A stretch of 64,000 bases of DNA from CAYWKS01 sp964458935 (GTDB lineage: Bacteria > Planctomycetota > Phycisphaerae > Phycisphaerales > Zrk34): the NCBI GenBank assembly GCA_964458935.1, contig CAYWKS010000005.1:62001-126000 (forward strand). Reading direction: 5' to 3'. The first letter of the stretch is position 1. Every line of letters starts with the position of its first letter. Both the position numbers and the translations under genes were made by a program. This document shows positions 37,005 to 46,323 of the stretch, piece by piece. The notes beneath the pieces are model-generated. The model made no database searches, had not been told where the DNA came from, and saw only the letters and a list, made by a program, of their open reading frames with translations.

Positions 37005-38333
37005 ATGATGTCAACCATCGCGATACCGCGCAAAGACTCGTTCGGTTGGGTACGGTGGCTTATACTGCTGCTGCTCGGGGGGGCGCTGCTGTTCTACCTC
37101 GGCCAGATGGCCATGCCGGTGGCGGCACTGTTGTTCATCGCCGTGTACATGGTGCTCGCCTACGCGCAGCCCGAAGCCGCGCTGATGGTGGTCCTGGCCA
37201 GTGCGCCGTTCCCGTACGACATCTCGCCCGGCTTCCTCCCGGTCAACTTCTCCATGTCGGAGTTGAGCCTGATCCTGTGTGCGGCGGTTCTGCTGATCAA
37301 GCAGATGCAGGGCGACCGGCCCATGCGCCTGGGCCCCACGCTGCTGCCAGCCATGGCTTACATCGGCGTGTGCATCGTTTCGGGGTTGATCAACTTCCAC
37401 GGTAACGCGATGATCAAGTCCATCCTGCAGATGGGCGTCTACTTCATCGCCGCCGTGGCCGTGTTCGCATCCATGGTTGATTCCAAGCACCGGTTGATGC
37501 CGGCGCTCTACGCGTTGCTTGCCGTGGGCTGCTTCCAGGCGATCCTGACCATCATGGGCAAGACCTACGCCATCGGCATTCACAAGAACGCGGCCGGTGC
37601 ATCGCTCGCCGGCATCTTCGTTGTGGCTTTTGAATTGTGGTTCCTTGGGCGGGACCGCCGCACGCGCGTGATCCTGACGGGGGTGCTGCTGACGGTCGGC
37701 GCGGGCCTGATGATGAGCCTGTCGCGCGGTGCGTGGGTGGGCGCGTTCCTGGGATGTTGCGGCATCATGGCGATGCGGCGGGAGTTCGCCACGCTCGGCA
37801 AGCTCGTCATCCTTGGGGTGCCCGTTGTGCTGGTGTGCTGGAGCTTCCTGCCGTCATCGGCCCAGGACTACGCGTTCACCTTTAAGCCCGCCGGCCACAA
37901 CAGCATCGCCGAACGCTACGAGAATGCCGCGGAGTTCTGGCGCAACTTCACGGCCAATCCCCTCATCGGCTCCGGCACGGGCATCCGCAAGTTCGTCGAC
38001 GCGACGAACGTGGTCCTGTCCACCCTCGCGGAAACCGGTGTGCTGGGCCTGGTGACGTTCGCGTGGATCTTCGTTGCCTTCGGTCGAATGGTGTGGTGGA
38101 CGCACAAACGCGTGTCGCGCACCGATCCCCTGTTTTCGTTGCTGGCGGTAGGTACCGGCCTGATGCTGTGCCGCCTCGGCCACGGCATGTTCGACCACTA
38201 CTGGAGCCGCGGCGCGCTGACCGTGGCATGGTGTGCGGCCGGTATGGCGACGCTGGCGTACCTGACGGTCAGGGCACGCGAGGCGCAACGGCGTCGGATG
38301 GCCATGATGCACGCCCGTGGAGATGGGGCGTGA
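37005..38333 (+). CDS. O-antigen ligase/polymerase-like membrane protein (Wzy/WaaL superfamily)
   Basis: 442 residues with about ten to twelve hydrophobic segments. The large periplasmic loop lies roughly at residues 285-335 and contains 'HNSIAERYENAAEFWRNF' and 'PLIGSGTGIRKFVDATN'. 'SLSRGAWVGAFLGC' precedes it. Arg in the membrane-proximal 'SRGAW' and the loop with H-N-S are hallmarks of the O-antigen ligase domain family (PF04932-type). Such proteins polymerise repeat units or transfer finished chains to lipid or protein. Which one this does cannot be told; a second such protein is at 50487. The next gene's GTG overlaps the stop. Confidence 0.88.
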   Translation: MMSTIAIPRKDSFGWVRWLILLLLGGALLFYLGQMAMPVAALLFIAVYMVLAYAQPEAALMVVLASAPFPYDISPGFLPVNFSMSELSLILCAAVLLIKQMQGDRPMRLGPTLLPAMAYIGVCIVSGLINFHGNAMIKSILQMGVYFIAAVAVFASMVDSKHRLMPALYALLAVGCFQAILTIMGKTYAIGIHKNAAGASLAGIFVVAFELWFLGRDRRTRVILTGVLLTVGAGLMMSLSRGAWVGAFLGCCGIMAMRREFATLGKLVILGVPVVLVCWSFLPSSAQDYAFTFKPAGHNSIAERYENAAEFWRNFTANPLIGSGTGIRKFVDATNVVLSTLAETGVLGLVTFAWIFVAFGRMVWWTHKRVSRTDPLFSLLAVGTGLMLCRLGHGMFDHYWSRGALTVAWCAAGMATLAYLTVRAREAQRRRMAMMHARGDGA

Positions 38334-39520
38334 GGGTAGCGGTCAGTTTTCCCGGTTGCTATCGGCGGGGTGGCGTGGAGCGCGTCGTGCTGGTGGCGGC
38401 TAACGCGCTGGCCGGCCGCGGTCACGATGTGCATCTGTTCGCCCATGACTGGGACCAAGCACGACTGGACCCGAGCGTGGTCGTGCACCCCGTACAGTAC
38501 TCCGAGCGCTTGCCGCTGGCCCGTGTGCGCCGGTTCCCCGGTTGCTGCCGGAGCGCCATGCATTCGTCCGGTCTGACATTCGATGCCCACGGGGCTTTCG
38601 GTGTCATGTCCCCACCCGGTGGGACGATCTGGGTCGGCAGCGTGCATGCGGCCTGGCTGCAGATCAGCAATAGCCAGCGGCCGTGGCGGCAGCGGCTCAA
38701 GCAAGCCGCCAATCCCTATCATCGATTCATCATTCGGCTCGAGAAGCATGTGTTCGGCGGCCGACGGTATCGAATGCTCATCGCGCTGACCGACCAGGTC
38801 AAGCAGGACCTGATCGAGCACTACCACGTCCCGCCGGCTGACGTTGCAGTGCTGCCCAACGGGTACTGCCAGTCGGAGTTCAATGTTCAACGTCGATGGG
38901 CTGAGCGTGAGCAGGTGCGGCGGGAAGTCGGTTTAGCCCCAGGCCAGAAAGCCGTCATCTTCGTGGCCAACGAAACCGAGCGTAAAGGCTTTGGCCCATT
39001 ATTGAAAGCGGTCGCGGCCCAAGGTGACTCGAGCCTTGTTCTGATTGCGGTCGGTCGCATCGATGCGGCACGCTACCGTCAGCCCATCGCTCAGATGGGT
39101 CTGACCGACCGCGTGATCTTCACGGGACCCAGTGACGACGTCGGACGTTACTACGCTGCTGCGGATGTATTCGCGATGCCCACGCAGTATGAAGCGTGGG
39201 GGCTGGTCATCGTCGAAGCAATGGCGTGTGGTCTGCCCGTGTTGACCAGTCGGCTCGCCGGTGCCGCGGTCACGATCACCGAGGGAGCTACGGGACAGTT
39301 GCTAGACGATCCGTGTGACGCGGGTGAGATCACGAACAAGCTGCACCAGCTTCTTTCGGGCAGGCATGCGGAGCCGCAAGTCATTGCCCAGTCCGTTACT
39401 TCTTATGGCTGGACCCGTGTCCTGGAGCGGTACGAGCGGCTGCTGATGGACCCCGCTGGCTCTGCCGCGAGTAACGACCTGATTGGCCGACGCACTACAA
39501 TGGCCTGCAGTCCTATCTGA
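38330..39520 (+). CDS. Glycosyltransferase family 4
   Basis: 396 residues from a GTG in the preceding stop (GTGA). 'RVAVSFPGCYRRGGVERVVL' is a typical GT4 opening. 'VLPNGYCQSEFNVQRR', 'VIFVANETERKGFGPLLKAV', 'YYAAADVFAMPTQYEAWGLV' and 'IVEAMACGLPVLTSRLAG' give the donor domain with the Glu pair. The reading frame runs far upstream inside the polymerase gene, which I ignore. Related in style to WaaG-like heptose/glucose transferases, but specificity is unproven. Confidence 0.88.
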   Translation: MRVAVSFPGCYRRGGVERVVLVAANALAGRGHDVHLFAHDWDQARLDPSVVVHPVQYSERLPLARVRRFPGCCRSAMHSSGLTFDAHGAFGVMSPPGGTIWVGSVHAAWLQISNSQRPWRQRLKQAANPYHRFIIRLEKHVFGGRRYRMLIALTDQVKQDLIEHYHVPPADVAVLPNGYCQSEFNVQRRWAEREQVRREVGLAPGQKAVIFVANETERKGFGPLLKAVAAQGDSSLVLIAVGRIDAARYRQPIAQMGLTDRVIFTGPSDDVGRYYAAADVFAMPTQYEAWGLVIVEAMACGLPVLTSRLAGAAVTITEGATGQLLDDPCDAGEITNKLHQLLSGRHAEPQVIAQSVTSYGWTRVLERYERLLMDPAGSAASNDLIGRRTTMACSPI

Positions 39521-39557
39521 TGCCGGCATCCGCAAACGCGGGAAACAGGAGAATACG

Positions 39558-40706
39558 ATGACGACGAGCGCGACACGCGCAGCCACATGGTCGCCCCAGG
39601 CGACGGGCTCGCCGGCATGCACCAGCCTATCGGTGTCGATTATTGTCCCGACGTACTGCGAGGCAGCTAACCTGCCGCGGCTCGTGGAGCGGTTGGTGGC
39701 GATGCGCGAGTCGTCGGGCCTGGACCTCGACGTCATCGTGGTCGACGACGACAGCCAGGACGGTACGGAAGAACTCTTCAATGAGCTGGCCCACCCGTGG
39801 ATACGCCTGGTGATCCGTCGTGAGGATCGCGGTCTCAGCCAGTCCGTGCTGGAAGGCTTGTCGCAGGCAAGCGGCGACTACGTGGTTGTCATGGATGCCG
39901 ATTTGAGCCATCCCCCTGAGGCGATCCCGGGCATGCTTGCGCGGCTGGAGGCCGGCGATGAGTTCGTGATCGGATCACGCTATGTCCCCGGTGGTTCCAC
40001 CGACGCGGCGTGGGGCGTCTATCGCTACCTGAACAGCAAGGTCGCCACTTGGCTCGCTCGGCCTTTCACCAGGGCCAAGGACCCGATGGCGGGATTCTTC
40101 GCCTTTCGACGCTCGGCCCTGGCTTCGGCCGCTCCGTTGAATCCGATCGGCTACAAGATCGGCCTCGAACTCATCGTGAAGTGCGGCCTGCGACGGATCG
40201 GCGAGGTGCCGATCCATTTCGCCGACCGAACCGCCGGGCACAGCAAGCTGAACTTCAAGGAGCAGCTACGCTACCTTCAGCACGTCCGCCGCCTGTTCGT
40301 CTGGAAGCATCCCAATTGGTCATACGTCCTGCAATTTGCGGTGGTCGGGGGATCCGGTCTCATCGTCAACCTGGTGATCCTCACGCTGCTGTTGCTGATG
40401 CGTATGCCCGAGCCGATTGCGATCGCTGGTGGCATCGCCGTGTCCATTGTGAGCAATTTCATTCTCAATCGACGCTTCACGTTCTCTTATGCCAAGGATG
40501 GCCCGTTGTTGCAACAGTTCCTGAGTTTCCTCGGGGCGTGCTCGGTGGGCGCGACGGTGAACTACGCCACGGCACTGTTCGTGCTCTCGCTCACACCGGA
40601 CCTGCCCGTCCAGGTTGCGGCCATCGCGGGCGTTGCTGCGGGCATGGTCATCAACTTCGCAATGAATCGCTACCTGACTTTCCGCAAGACGCGGGCAACG
40701 CCGTGA
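39558..40706 (+). CDS. Polyprenyl-phosphate sugar synthase (GT2, DPM1-like) fused to GtrA domain
   Basis: 382 residues, two domains. Residues about 30-250 are a dolichol/polyprenyl-phosphate mannosyl or glucosyl transferase: 'VSIIVPTYCEAANLPRLVER', 'VIVVDDDSQDGTEELF', 'GLSQSVLEGLSQASGDYVVV', 'MDADLSHPPEAIPGML', 'KDPMAGFFAFRR'. Residues about 260-382 hold four hydrophobic helices of the GtrA type, which may flip or retain the lipid product. AGGAG eight bases before the ATG fixes the start. The product would be a polyprenyl-phosphate sugar, the donor used by the GT-C enzymes encoded next (40762, 45067, 46324), a functional link I infer from position. Confidence 0.92.
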   Translation: MTTSATRAATWSPQATGSPACTSLSVSIIVPTYCEAANLPRLVERLVAMRESSGLDLDVIVVDDDSQDGTEELFNELAHPWIRLVIRREDRGLSQSVLEGLSQASGDYVVVMDADLSHPPEAIPGMLARLEAGDEFVIGSRYVPGGSTDAAWGVYRYLNSKVATWLARPFTRAKDPMAGFFAFRRSALASAAPLNPIGYKIGLELIVKCGLRRIGEVPIHFADRTAGHSKLNFKEQLRYLQHVRRLFVWKHPNWSYVLQFAVVGGSGLIVNLVILTLLLLMRMPEPIAIAGGIAVSIVSNFILNRRFTFSYAKDGPLLQQFLSFLGACSVGATVNYATALFVLSLTPDLPVQVAAIAGVAAGMVINFAMNRYLTFRKTRATP

Positions 40707-40761
40707 TGACCGACCATGTCGTGCTCCTATTCTCCTGGCACAGAAAGGCATCGGTGCGTAC

Positions 40762-42426
40762 GTGAGTCACAGCCCGCAGCTTGACTCGGCATCATTGGCT
40801 TGCCGGCCTTTGATCGGAGCCAGGGCGAGGCACGCCGCGCGAATCGAGGTCGTCATGCGACTGATGCTCGTCTTCGCGGGTGTTGGCAGCCTCGCGGTTT
40901 GGTTGGTGATCAAGGCCGGAACGTTCACCGATCCGTCACTGGTTGATGCCCCCGCGGGGGCTTGGGTGGGCTTGGCCTACTGGGCCAACGACGGTGTGTT
41001 CTTCCCTCCGATCTTCGATGGCACGCACTACGGGGGCACGCGGTTTGGTCCGCTGTCGGTCTGGTTGCATGCGCAACTGGCCCAGCTCACGGGTGAGTAC
41101 ATCATCTCAGGGCGGGTGTTGAACTCCGTGGCTGCTATGGCGCTGTTCGTCTGTGTGGCGGCGACCATCCGGCAAGCTGGTCGTCGGTGGGCGATCGCGG
41201 TAGCTTGGCCCGCCCTGTTATTCACGGCGATCGTGTCGGGATGGCTGGCCGGCATCCGTGGCGAGGGGCTGCCGGTGGCCCTGCAACTGGCTGGCCTGGC
41301 CTTGCTCGGCCGCGTTGGATCGAATGGCGACGCGCCCGGCCGCACGCGGTACCTTGTCGCGGCGGGGCTTGTTCTGGGACTGGCACCGGCGGCCAAGATG
41401 ACCGGTATCTGGGGCGGGCTTGCCGCGGTCACCTGGCTGGCATGCTATCGACGTCGCGATCTGGCCCTCTTCGTCGCTTCGGGGCTCGCGGGTTGCACGG
41501 CGTGGCTGGGGATCTTTGGCTGGCTGTCCGACGGACGGCTGTTCGAGAACTGGCTCCACTTCGCCTTCGCCGGTGATGCGAAGGGCACGCTCGCTTGGAC
41601 GGCGCCGCTGCAGGGACTTGGCCGCATGGCTGTGCGGATGTGGGAACAGGCGGACCTGGTGGCGACGGTCGCCTTGCCCCTTGCGGCATGGGCGTTCGTT
41701 CACGATCTCATGCGAAGGCGACTATGTCCGTTTGATTGTGCGCTGATCTGGGTGCTGGCGGTCTATTCGATCGTCTTTGCCAACGCCGGCGTGGAACACA
41801 ATCACCTGATCGCGCCGCTCTGCCTGCTGCTGGTCGTCAGCGGGCGGTGGCTCACACGCATGCTGGACCCTCACCCGAACGCGTATCCGACAAGTCGTCG
41901 CACCGCGGGCTTCGCGATAGCTGCGGCGGTGATCGTTGGCTTGCTGGTGGTACAAAGCGACCGTTCGGCCTGGAAGAGCGGTTTGCTCAAGTCCGTGGAA
42001 CGTTGGACCACCGCCCAGGACAGTTGGGGTGAGCAGGAGGCCCAACGGCTGCAGCGGCTCATCGCGCCCGGCGAGCGACTGCTTTCCGTTAAGCCTCATC
42101 TGCCGGTCCTCTTGGATCGCCAGCCGATCGTGATGGACTTCTTTATGTTCCGGCGGATCGATCGGACGATGACGCAGCCGCTGATCGATGACGTGCGTGC
42201 CGGGCGCGTCGAACACCTGCTGGTCAACGTCGAATCGGCCGACCCACGTGACGGGCCTCCCGGCCACCCGCTGACACCGTACTCGAATCGCTATGTCAAG
42301 GTCGGTCGCGTGATGGGCTTGAACCATTATGTGCCGTCTGAGATGGCCGATATGGTCCGCAGCCGTCTCGCCGATCCGGAAGAGGCGGCCGAAGCTACGG
42401 ACGAACAAGCGCGCCCCGCCGACTAG
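40762..42426 (+). CDS. Polytopic GT-C glycosyltransferase-like membrane protein (GT39-like)
   Basis: 554 residues, about eleven to thirteen hydrophobic segments in the first 420, then a soluble C-terminal region containing 'QEAQRLQRLIAPGERLLSVK'. Periplasmic loop after the first membrane segment: 'VDAPAGAWVGLAYWANDGVF' and 'FPPIFDGTHYGGTRFG', rich in Asp/Trp/Tyr as in GT-C first loops, though the usual D-E pair is not clear. GTG start; an in-frame ATG at 40855, just before the first membrane segment, is possible. Likely uses the polyprenyl-phosphate sugar made by the preceding gene. The GT39 assignment is by topology and context rather than firm motif. Confidence 0.65.
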   Translation: MSHSPQLDSASLACRPLIGARARHAARIEVVMRLMLVFAGVGSLAVWLVIKAGTFTDPSLVDAPAGAWVGLAYWANDGVFFPPIFDGTHYGGTRFGPLSVWLHAQLAQLTGEYIISGRVLNSVAAMALFVCVAATIRQAGRRWAIAVAWPALLFTAIVSGWLAGIRGEGLPVALQLAGLALLGRVGSNGDAPGRTRYLVAAGLVLGLAPAAKMTGIWGGLAAVTWLACYRRRDLALFVASGLAGCTAWLGIFGWLSDGRLFENWLHFAFAGDAKGTLAWTAPLQGLGRMAVRMWEQADLVATVALPLAAWAFVHDLMRRRLCPFDCALIWVLAVYSIVFANAGVEHNHLIAPLCLLLVVSGRWLTRMLDPHPNAYPTSRRTAGFAIAAAVIVGLLVVQSDRSAWKSGLLKSVERWTTAQDSWGEQEAQRLQRLIAPGERLLSVKPHLPVLLDRQPIVMDFFMFRRIDRTMTQPLIDDVRAGRVEHLLVNVESADPRDGPPGHPLTPYSNRYVKVGRVMGLNHYVPSEMADMVRSRLADPEEAAEATDEQARPAD

Positions 42427-42452
42427 CCGCGGCGAGGCCCCTCACTTCATCC

Positions 42453-43862
42453 ATGCTGTTCAACTCCTGGGTCTTCTTCGGCTTCCTTGCCGTCGTGCTC
42501 GCCGGTTACTACGCCCTGCGCGCAAGGCGCTGGCAGAACATGTTCCTGCTGCTGGCCAGCTACGCGTTCTATGCGGCATGGGACTGGCGGTTTCTCAGCC
42601 TGATCTGGCTCTCAACGCTGGTGGACTATACCGTCGGTCGCGCGATGGGTGGCACGACGAGCAGTGGCCGCCGTCGCGTGCTGCTCGCCGTGAGCATCGT
42701 GGCCAACCTCGGTGTGCTGGGCTTCTTCAAGTACTGCAACTTCTTCGTTGACTCCGGCTACGCGTTCCTGCAGATGCTGGGGTTGAGCCCGTCACCGCTG
42801 GTGCTGCAGATCGCCTTGCCGGTCGGCATCTCGTTCTACACTTTCCAGACGCTGAGCTACACGATCGACGTGTACCGCGGCGAACTCGCCCCGACACGCA
42901 GCCTGCGCGACTTCGCCCTGTACGTCGCCTTCTTCCCACAACTCGTCGCCGGCCCCATCGAACGGGCTTCGCGGTTCCTGCCGCAGATACTCAACCCGCG
43001 GCGAACGACCCGCGAGCAGTGGTCGTCCGGGGCGTGGTTGATCGTATTCGGCCTGTTCAAGAAGGTGTTCGTGGCGGACAACCTCGCGCCGCTGGTGGAC
43101 GAGGTGTACGGTGGTACGGACGTCGCGGCCTGGCAAGTAGTCCTGGCAACCTACGCCTTCGCGTTCCAGATCTATTGCGATTTCAGCGGCTACACGGACA
43201 TCGCTCGCGGCGTGGCCAAGCTCCTGGGCTTCGAACTCATGCTCAACTTCCGTTTGCCGTACCTTTCCACCACGCCCTCTGAGTTCTGGCGTCGTTGGCA
43301 TATCAGCCTGTCCACATGGCTCCGCGACTACCTGTACATCCCGCTGGGCGGCAATCGTGGCGGGCGGCTCGCGACCGGACGCAACCTGATGCTTACGATG
43401 CTCCTCGGCGGGCTCTGGCATGGCGCGGCCTGGAATTTTGTCATCTGGGGCGGGTTCCACGGTCTCCTGCTCGGCGGCCAGCGAGCCCTGCTGGGTCGCG
43501 AGGTTCGTGAGGTCGGCTCGACCTGGCTCCGACGGATCGCCGCGGTCGTCCTCATGTTCCATCTGACCTGCCTGGGGTGGCTGCTGTTCCGGGCGACCAG
43601 CCTCGAGCATGTCGGCACGCTGCTGACCAGCCTCGCGGGCGATTGGACGCTGTATCGCGATGATGTGCACCTGCTGAGTCAGTTGCTGCTGTTCGTCATG
43701 CCGCTGCTGCTGATCGAGACATGGCTGCACTCGACCGACCAGCCGTGGCGCCGGCCGGGGTGGTCGTGGGGGCTGGGGCCGGCCGCGGTCACGACCATGC
43801 TCCTGGCGATGCTGATGCTCGCACCGCCCGGCAACCAGGCGTTTCTCTACTTTCAGTTTTAG
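42453..43862 (+). CDS. MBOAT-family O-acyltransferase (AlgI-like)
   Basis: 469 residues. The AlgI pattern is plain: 'MLFNSWVFFGFLAVVLAGYY', 'LLASYAFYAAWDWRFLSLIW', 'ALPVGISFYTFQTLSYTIDV', 'YRGELAPTRS', 'FFPQLVAGPIERASRFLPQI', 'FWRRWHISLSTWLRDYLYIP', and 'LGGLWHGAAWNFVIWGGFHG' with the family's conserved His323. AlgI-type proteins pass acetyl groups across the inner membrane to a periplasmic partner that O-acetylates the polysaccharide. The next gene is such a partner. Locus context suggests acetylation of this glycan, not alginate. Confidence 0.94.
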   Translation: MLFNSWVFFGFLAVVLAGYYALRARRWQNMFLLLASYAFYAAWDWRFLSLIWLSTLVDYTVGRAMGGTTSSGRRRVLLAVSIVANLGVLGFFKYCNFFVDSGYAFLQMLGLSPSPLVLQIALPVGISFYTFQTLSYTIDVYRGELAPTRSLRDFALYVAFFPQLVAGPIERASRFLPQILNPRRTTREQWSSGAWLIVFGLFKKVFVADNLAPLVDEVYGGTDVAAWQVVLATYAFAFQIYCDFSGYTDIARGVAKLLGFELMLNFRLPYLSTTPSEFWRRWHISLSTWLRDYLYIPLGGNRGGRLATGRNLMLTMLLGGLWHGAAWNFVIWGGFHGLLLGGQRALLGREVREVGSTWLRRIAAVVLMFHLTCLGWLLFRATSLEHVGTLLTSLAGDWTLYRDDVHLLSQLLLFVMPLLLIETWLHSTDQPWRRPGWSWGLGPAAVTTMLLAMLMLAPPGNQAFLYFQF

Positions 43863-43866
43863 TGCG

Positions 43867-45006
43867 ATGCATGAACAAACCATGACAGATGATGCTCAAC
43901 CACCGCTGCGATGGCGATGGCTGCAGTGGGTGCTGGTGCCGCTGCTGATGGTCGGCGTTCTCGAGGTTGCGGCGCGGCCATGGGCGGCCGAGCGTGAGGC
44001 CGGCTATCACATGCTGCTGACCTATCCGCCCGCCGAGCGTGTGGACGCGGTGTTCCTGGGCGTATCGCGGGTTGAAGCGGCGGTCGATCCAGGGGTCTTT
44101 GAGAAGCACGCGTCGCGCCTGCTGGATCGGCGGGTGCACTGCCTGAATCTCGGTCGCGGCGGACGCTCGCCCCACATCCACTACTTCGGGTTGCGCAATC
44201 TGCTTGAGGCCTACCCCGAGCGTTTCGACGGGTGCACCGTGTTCGTCGAAGCGCCGTGCGGCTTGCCGGCTTACGAGCGGCTCGACAGACCGTGGTTCAA
44301 CGGCAGCCCATCACGCCAGTTGGTCGCCCAGTTGCGAGCACGGGACATCGATGAGGCGCTTGATGTGCACCGGGACGTCGGCGATCGCCTTGCCTTGATG
44401 GGAACCTGGGCCGAGCGCACCAGCCACCTCGTGTTTTACCGTCAGTTGGTGCGGCGTCGACTCACCGACAAGCTCCACGATACGGCGATGCTCATGGCTG
44501 ATCGCGCGGGTTTGGGTCATCGCCCCCGCCGCGAGGCGCCGCTGGAAGTTCGGACGGACGGCGCCATTCGCGTCGAAGCCGGTGCTCGCGAGGCTGGGCG
44601 CGCGATCGCCGACCAAGTCGTGGCCGGGGCCGAGAATCAGCAACCGCTCGGGGACTGGGATCAGAGCGTCCTCATGGAGATCAAGCGGCTCGTGGAAGGC
44701 CGCGGCGGTCGCCTGATCATCTTCAGGACAACCATGCATTCCTACCTGCGTCAACCATACGAGACGGCGATTCGCCAGACGGATCGGCGGTTCTTCAAGG
44801 ACTGGTGTCGACGGCATGGCGTGCCGATGTTGCCATTGCCGCGCGCGTACGCGGACGAGGAGTTCCCGGACCTGTGGCACCTGCATCGCTCGCTGGCGTC
44901 TGAGTTTTCGCGAAACCTGGCGGAGCACTGGGTGCGTCACACCGCATCAGCGAAACCTTCCCAGCTGAGTCGCATGGATCGTGACGGCGACCGATCACTG
45001 CAATGA
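43867..45006 (+). CDS. SGNH-hydrolase-like periplasmic O-acetyltransferase partner (AlgJ/AlgX-like)
   Basis: 379 residues. One N-terminal hydrophobic anchor (about residues 19-36), then 'YPPAERVDAVFLGVSRVEAA' with candidate nucleophile Ser67 in G-V-S-R, replacing the usual GDS or GTS. 'LGRGGRSPHIHYFGL' resembles the second block. Near the C-terminus 'EFPDLWHLH' supplies the D-x-x-H pair (Asp335, His338). The catalytic residues are therefore all present. It starts four bases after the MBOAT stop, so the pair is surely co-expressed. ATG at 43867 or 43882 possible. Too divergent to name precisely. Confidence 0.78.
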   Translation: MHEQTMTDDAQPPLRWRWLQWVLVPLLMVGVLEVAARPWAAEREAGYHMLLTYPPAERVDAVFLGVSRVEAAVDPGVFEKHASRLLDRRVHCLNLGRGGRSPHIHYFGLRNLLEAYPERFDGCTVFVEAPCGLPAYERLDRPWFNGSPSRQLVAQLRARDIDEALDVHRDVGDRLALMGTWAERTSHLVFYRQLVRRRLTDKLHDTAMLMADRAGLGHRPRREAPLEVRTDGAIRVEAGAREAGRAIADQVVAGAENQQPLGDWDQSVLMEIKRLVEGRGGRLIIFRTTMHSYLRQPYETAIRQTDRRFFKDWCRRHGVPMLPLPRAYADEEFPDLWHLHRSLASEFSRNLAEHWVRHTASAKPSQLSRMDRDGDRSLQ

Positions 45007-45066
45007 GACATGGCCGGACATCCACGTCGTCCCGCGGGACGTCTCTGAGAGCTTACGACATTGACT

Positions 45067-46323
45067 ATGTGCGATAATCCATGGGCACGGCGCATCGTCG
45101 CGGTATTCTTGTTGCTGGTGCTGATCCGCCTGGTGGTGGGGTCGGCCTACCACGCGGCGGTGGCAAACCCGGGCGTCGACATCAAGATCTACCATCGCGC
45201 CGCCGAACGCCTCAACCAAGGCCTGCCGCTCTACCAGGCTGAGCCGTTCAACGGCTATGTCTATACGCCGGCGCTGGCATTGGCCTTGCAGCCGCTGGCC
45301 GCGCAGGGCGAATCGACCACGGTCAAGGCCTGGGCACTGGTCAATTGCGGATTCCTGCTGCTCGCTGTGGGGCTGTTCTGCTGGGCGGTGCGGTTGACGT
45401 TCGCTCAAGTCGCGCTGATCGCGCTGCTGATCCTGGTCTCGTTCCGCTACTGGCCGACCACGACAAACCTGTGGCTGGGGCAGACCAACCTGATGCTGCT
45501 GGCGTTGCTGGGCGGGATGCTCGCGGCCCAGTCGCGCCGCTGTTGGTGGCTGGTCGGAGCGCTCATCGCTGTCGCAGCGGTCATGAAGACCTGGATGATC
45601 GGCCTCGTCGTCTACCTGCTCATCCAGCGGCAATGGAAGGCAGCGCTGGTGTGCGGCGGCGTGGTGGTCGCGTGTGTTGTCGGCCTGTTCTCGGTCGTCG
45701 GCTGGGGCGAATGGAGCGAGTTTGCCGCGGTGACCTTCGGCAATTCCGTGCAGGCCGACAAGGTCTCGCATTCCTGGCTCGGCGCGGCACGCCTGCACCT
45801 GACCGATATGGGCCCGATGCCCGCGAAGGTTGCTTCGCCGGTGTACTTCTGGGCGGCGCTGGCGGTCGGGGCGGTCGTGCTGGGGTTGCCCATGCTGTAC
45901 CTGCTGCTGCGGCGTCCGGCGGCGGGTGATGAAGAGCTGCATCTGCGACTGACGCTGGTCATGGCAACGATGCTTCTGGCGATGCCGCTGTGCCATCGCG
46001 AGTATCTCGTGCTGCTGCTGCCCTTGTTCTGGTGCCTGTTCACCCTGCCGCGGAGCCCCGGACGGTGGCGGATTGCCGTGTTCATCGTGACCGCTTGCGT
46101 CTATCTCACGTTCACGCGTGGCTGGCCGGACAACGGCTTCGGGCCCGAGCATGCGACCGGCTGGCGGTCGCTCATGGTCAGCGGCCACTTCGTGTTCACC
46201 CTCCTGCTCTGGCTGGCGGGCGTGGGCACTCTCGTGACGCTGCGGGCGGGAGTCGCGGTTGCAGACGAGCCGGTGCATACCCGACAGCAGTTGCCGCGCT
46301 GCGAAATGGCCGTGGAGTGTTAG
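45067..46323 (+). CDS. Polytopic mannosyltransferase-like membrane protein (GT87/DUF2029)
   Basis: 418 residues with about ten hydrophobic segments. The first periplasmic loop reads 'NPGVDIKIYHRAAERLNQGL' followed by 'PLYQAEPFNGYVYTPALALA', which is the GT87 (PimE/DUF2029) signature with its catalytic-type Asp and the Y-x-Y-x-P-x-x-A block. These enzymes use polyprenyl-phosphate mannose on the outer face of the inner membrane. The ATG at 45067 is preferred over a TTG two codons earlier. The 60 bases before it hold nothing I can name. Confidence 0.87.
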   Translation: MCDNPWARRIVAVFLLLVLIRLVVGSAYHAAVANPGVDIKIYHRAAERLNQGLPLYQAEPFNGYVYTPALALALQPLAAQGESTTVKAWALVNCGFLLLAVGLFCWAVRLTFAQVALIALLILVSFRYWPTTTNLWLGQTNLMLLALLGGMLAAQSRRCWWLVGALIAVAAVMKTWMIGLVVYLLIQRQWKAALVCGGVVVACVVGLFSVVGWGEWSEFAAVTFGNSVQADKVSHSWLGAARLHLTDMGPMPAKVASPVYFWAALAVGAVVLGLPMLYLLLRRPAAGDEELHLRLTLVMATMLLAMPLCHREYLVLLLPLFWCLFTLPRSPGRWRIAVFIVTACVYLTFTRGWPDNGFGPEHATGWRSLMVSGHFVFTLLLWLAGVGTLVTLRAGVAVADEPVHTRQQLPRCEMAVEC

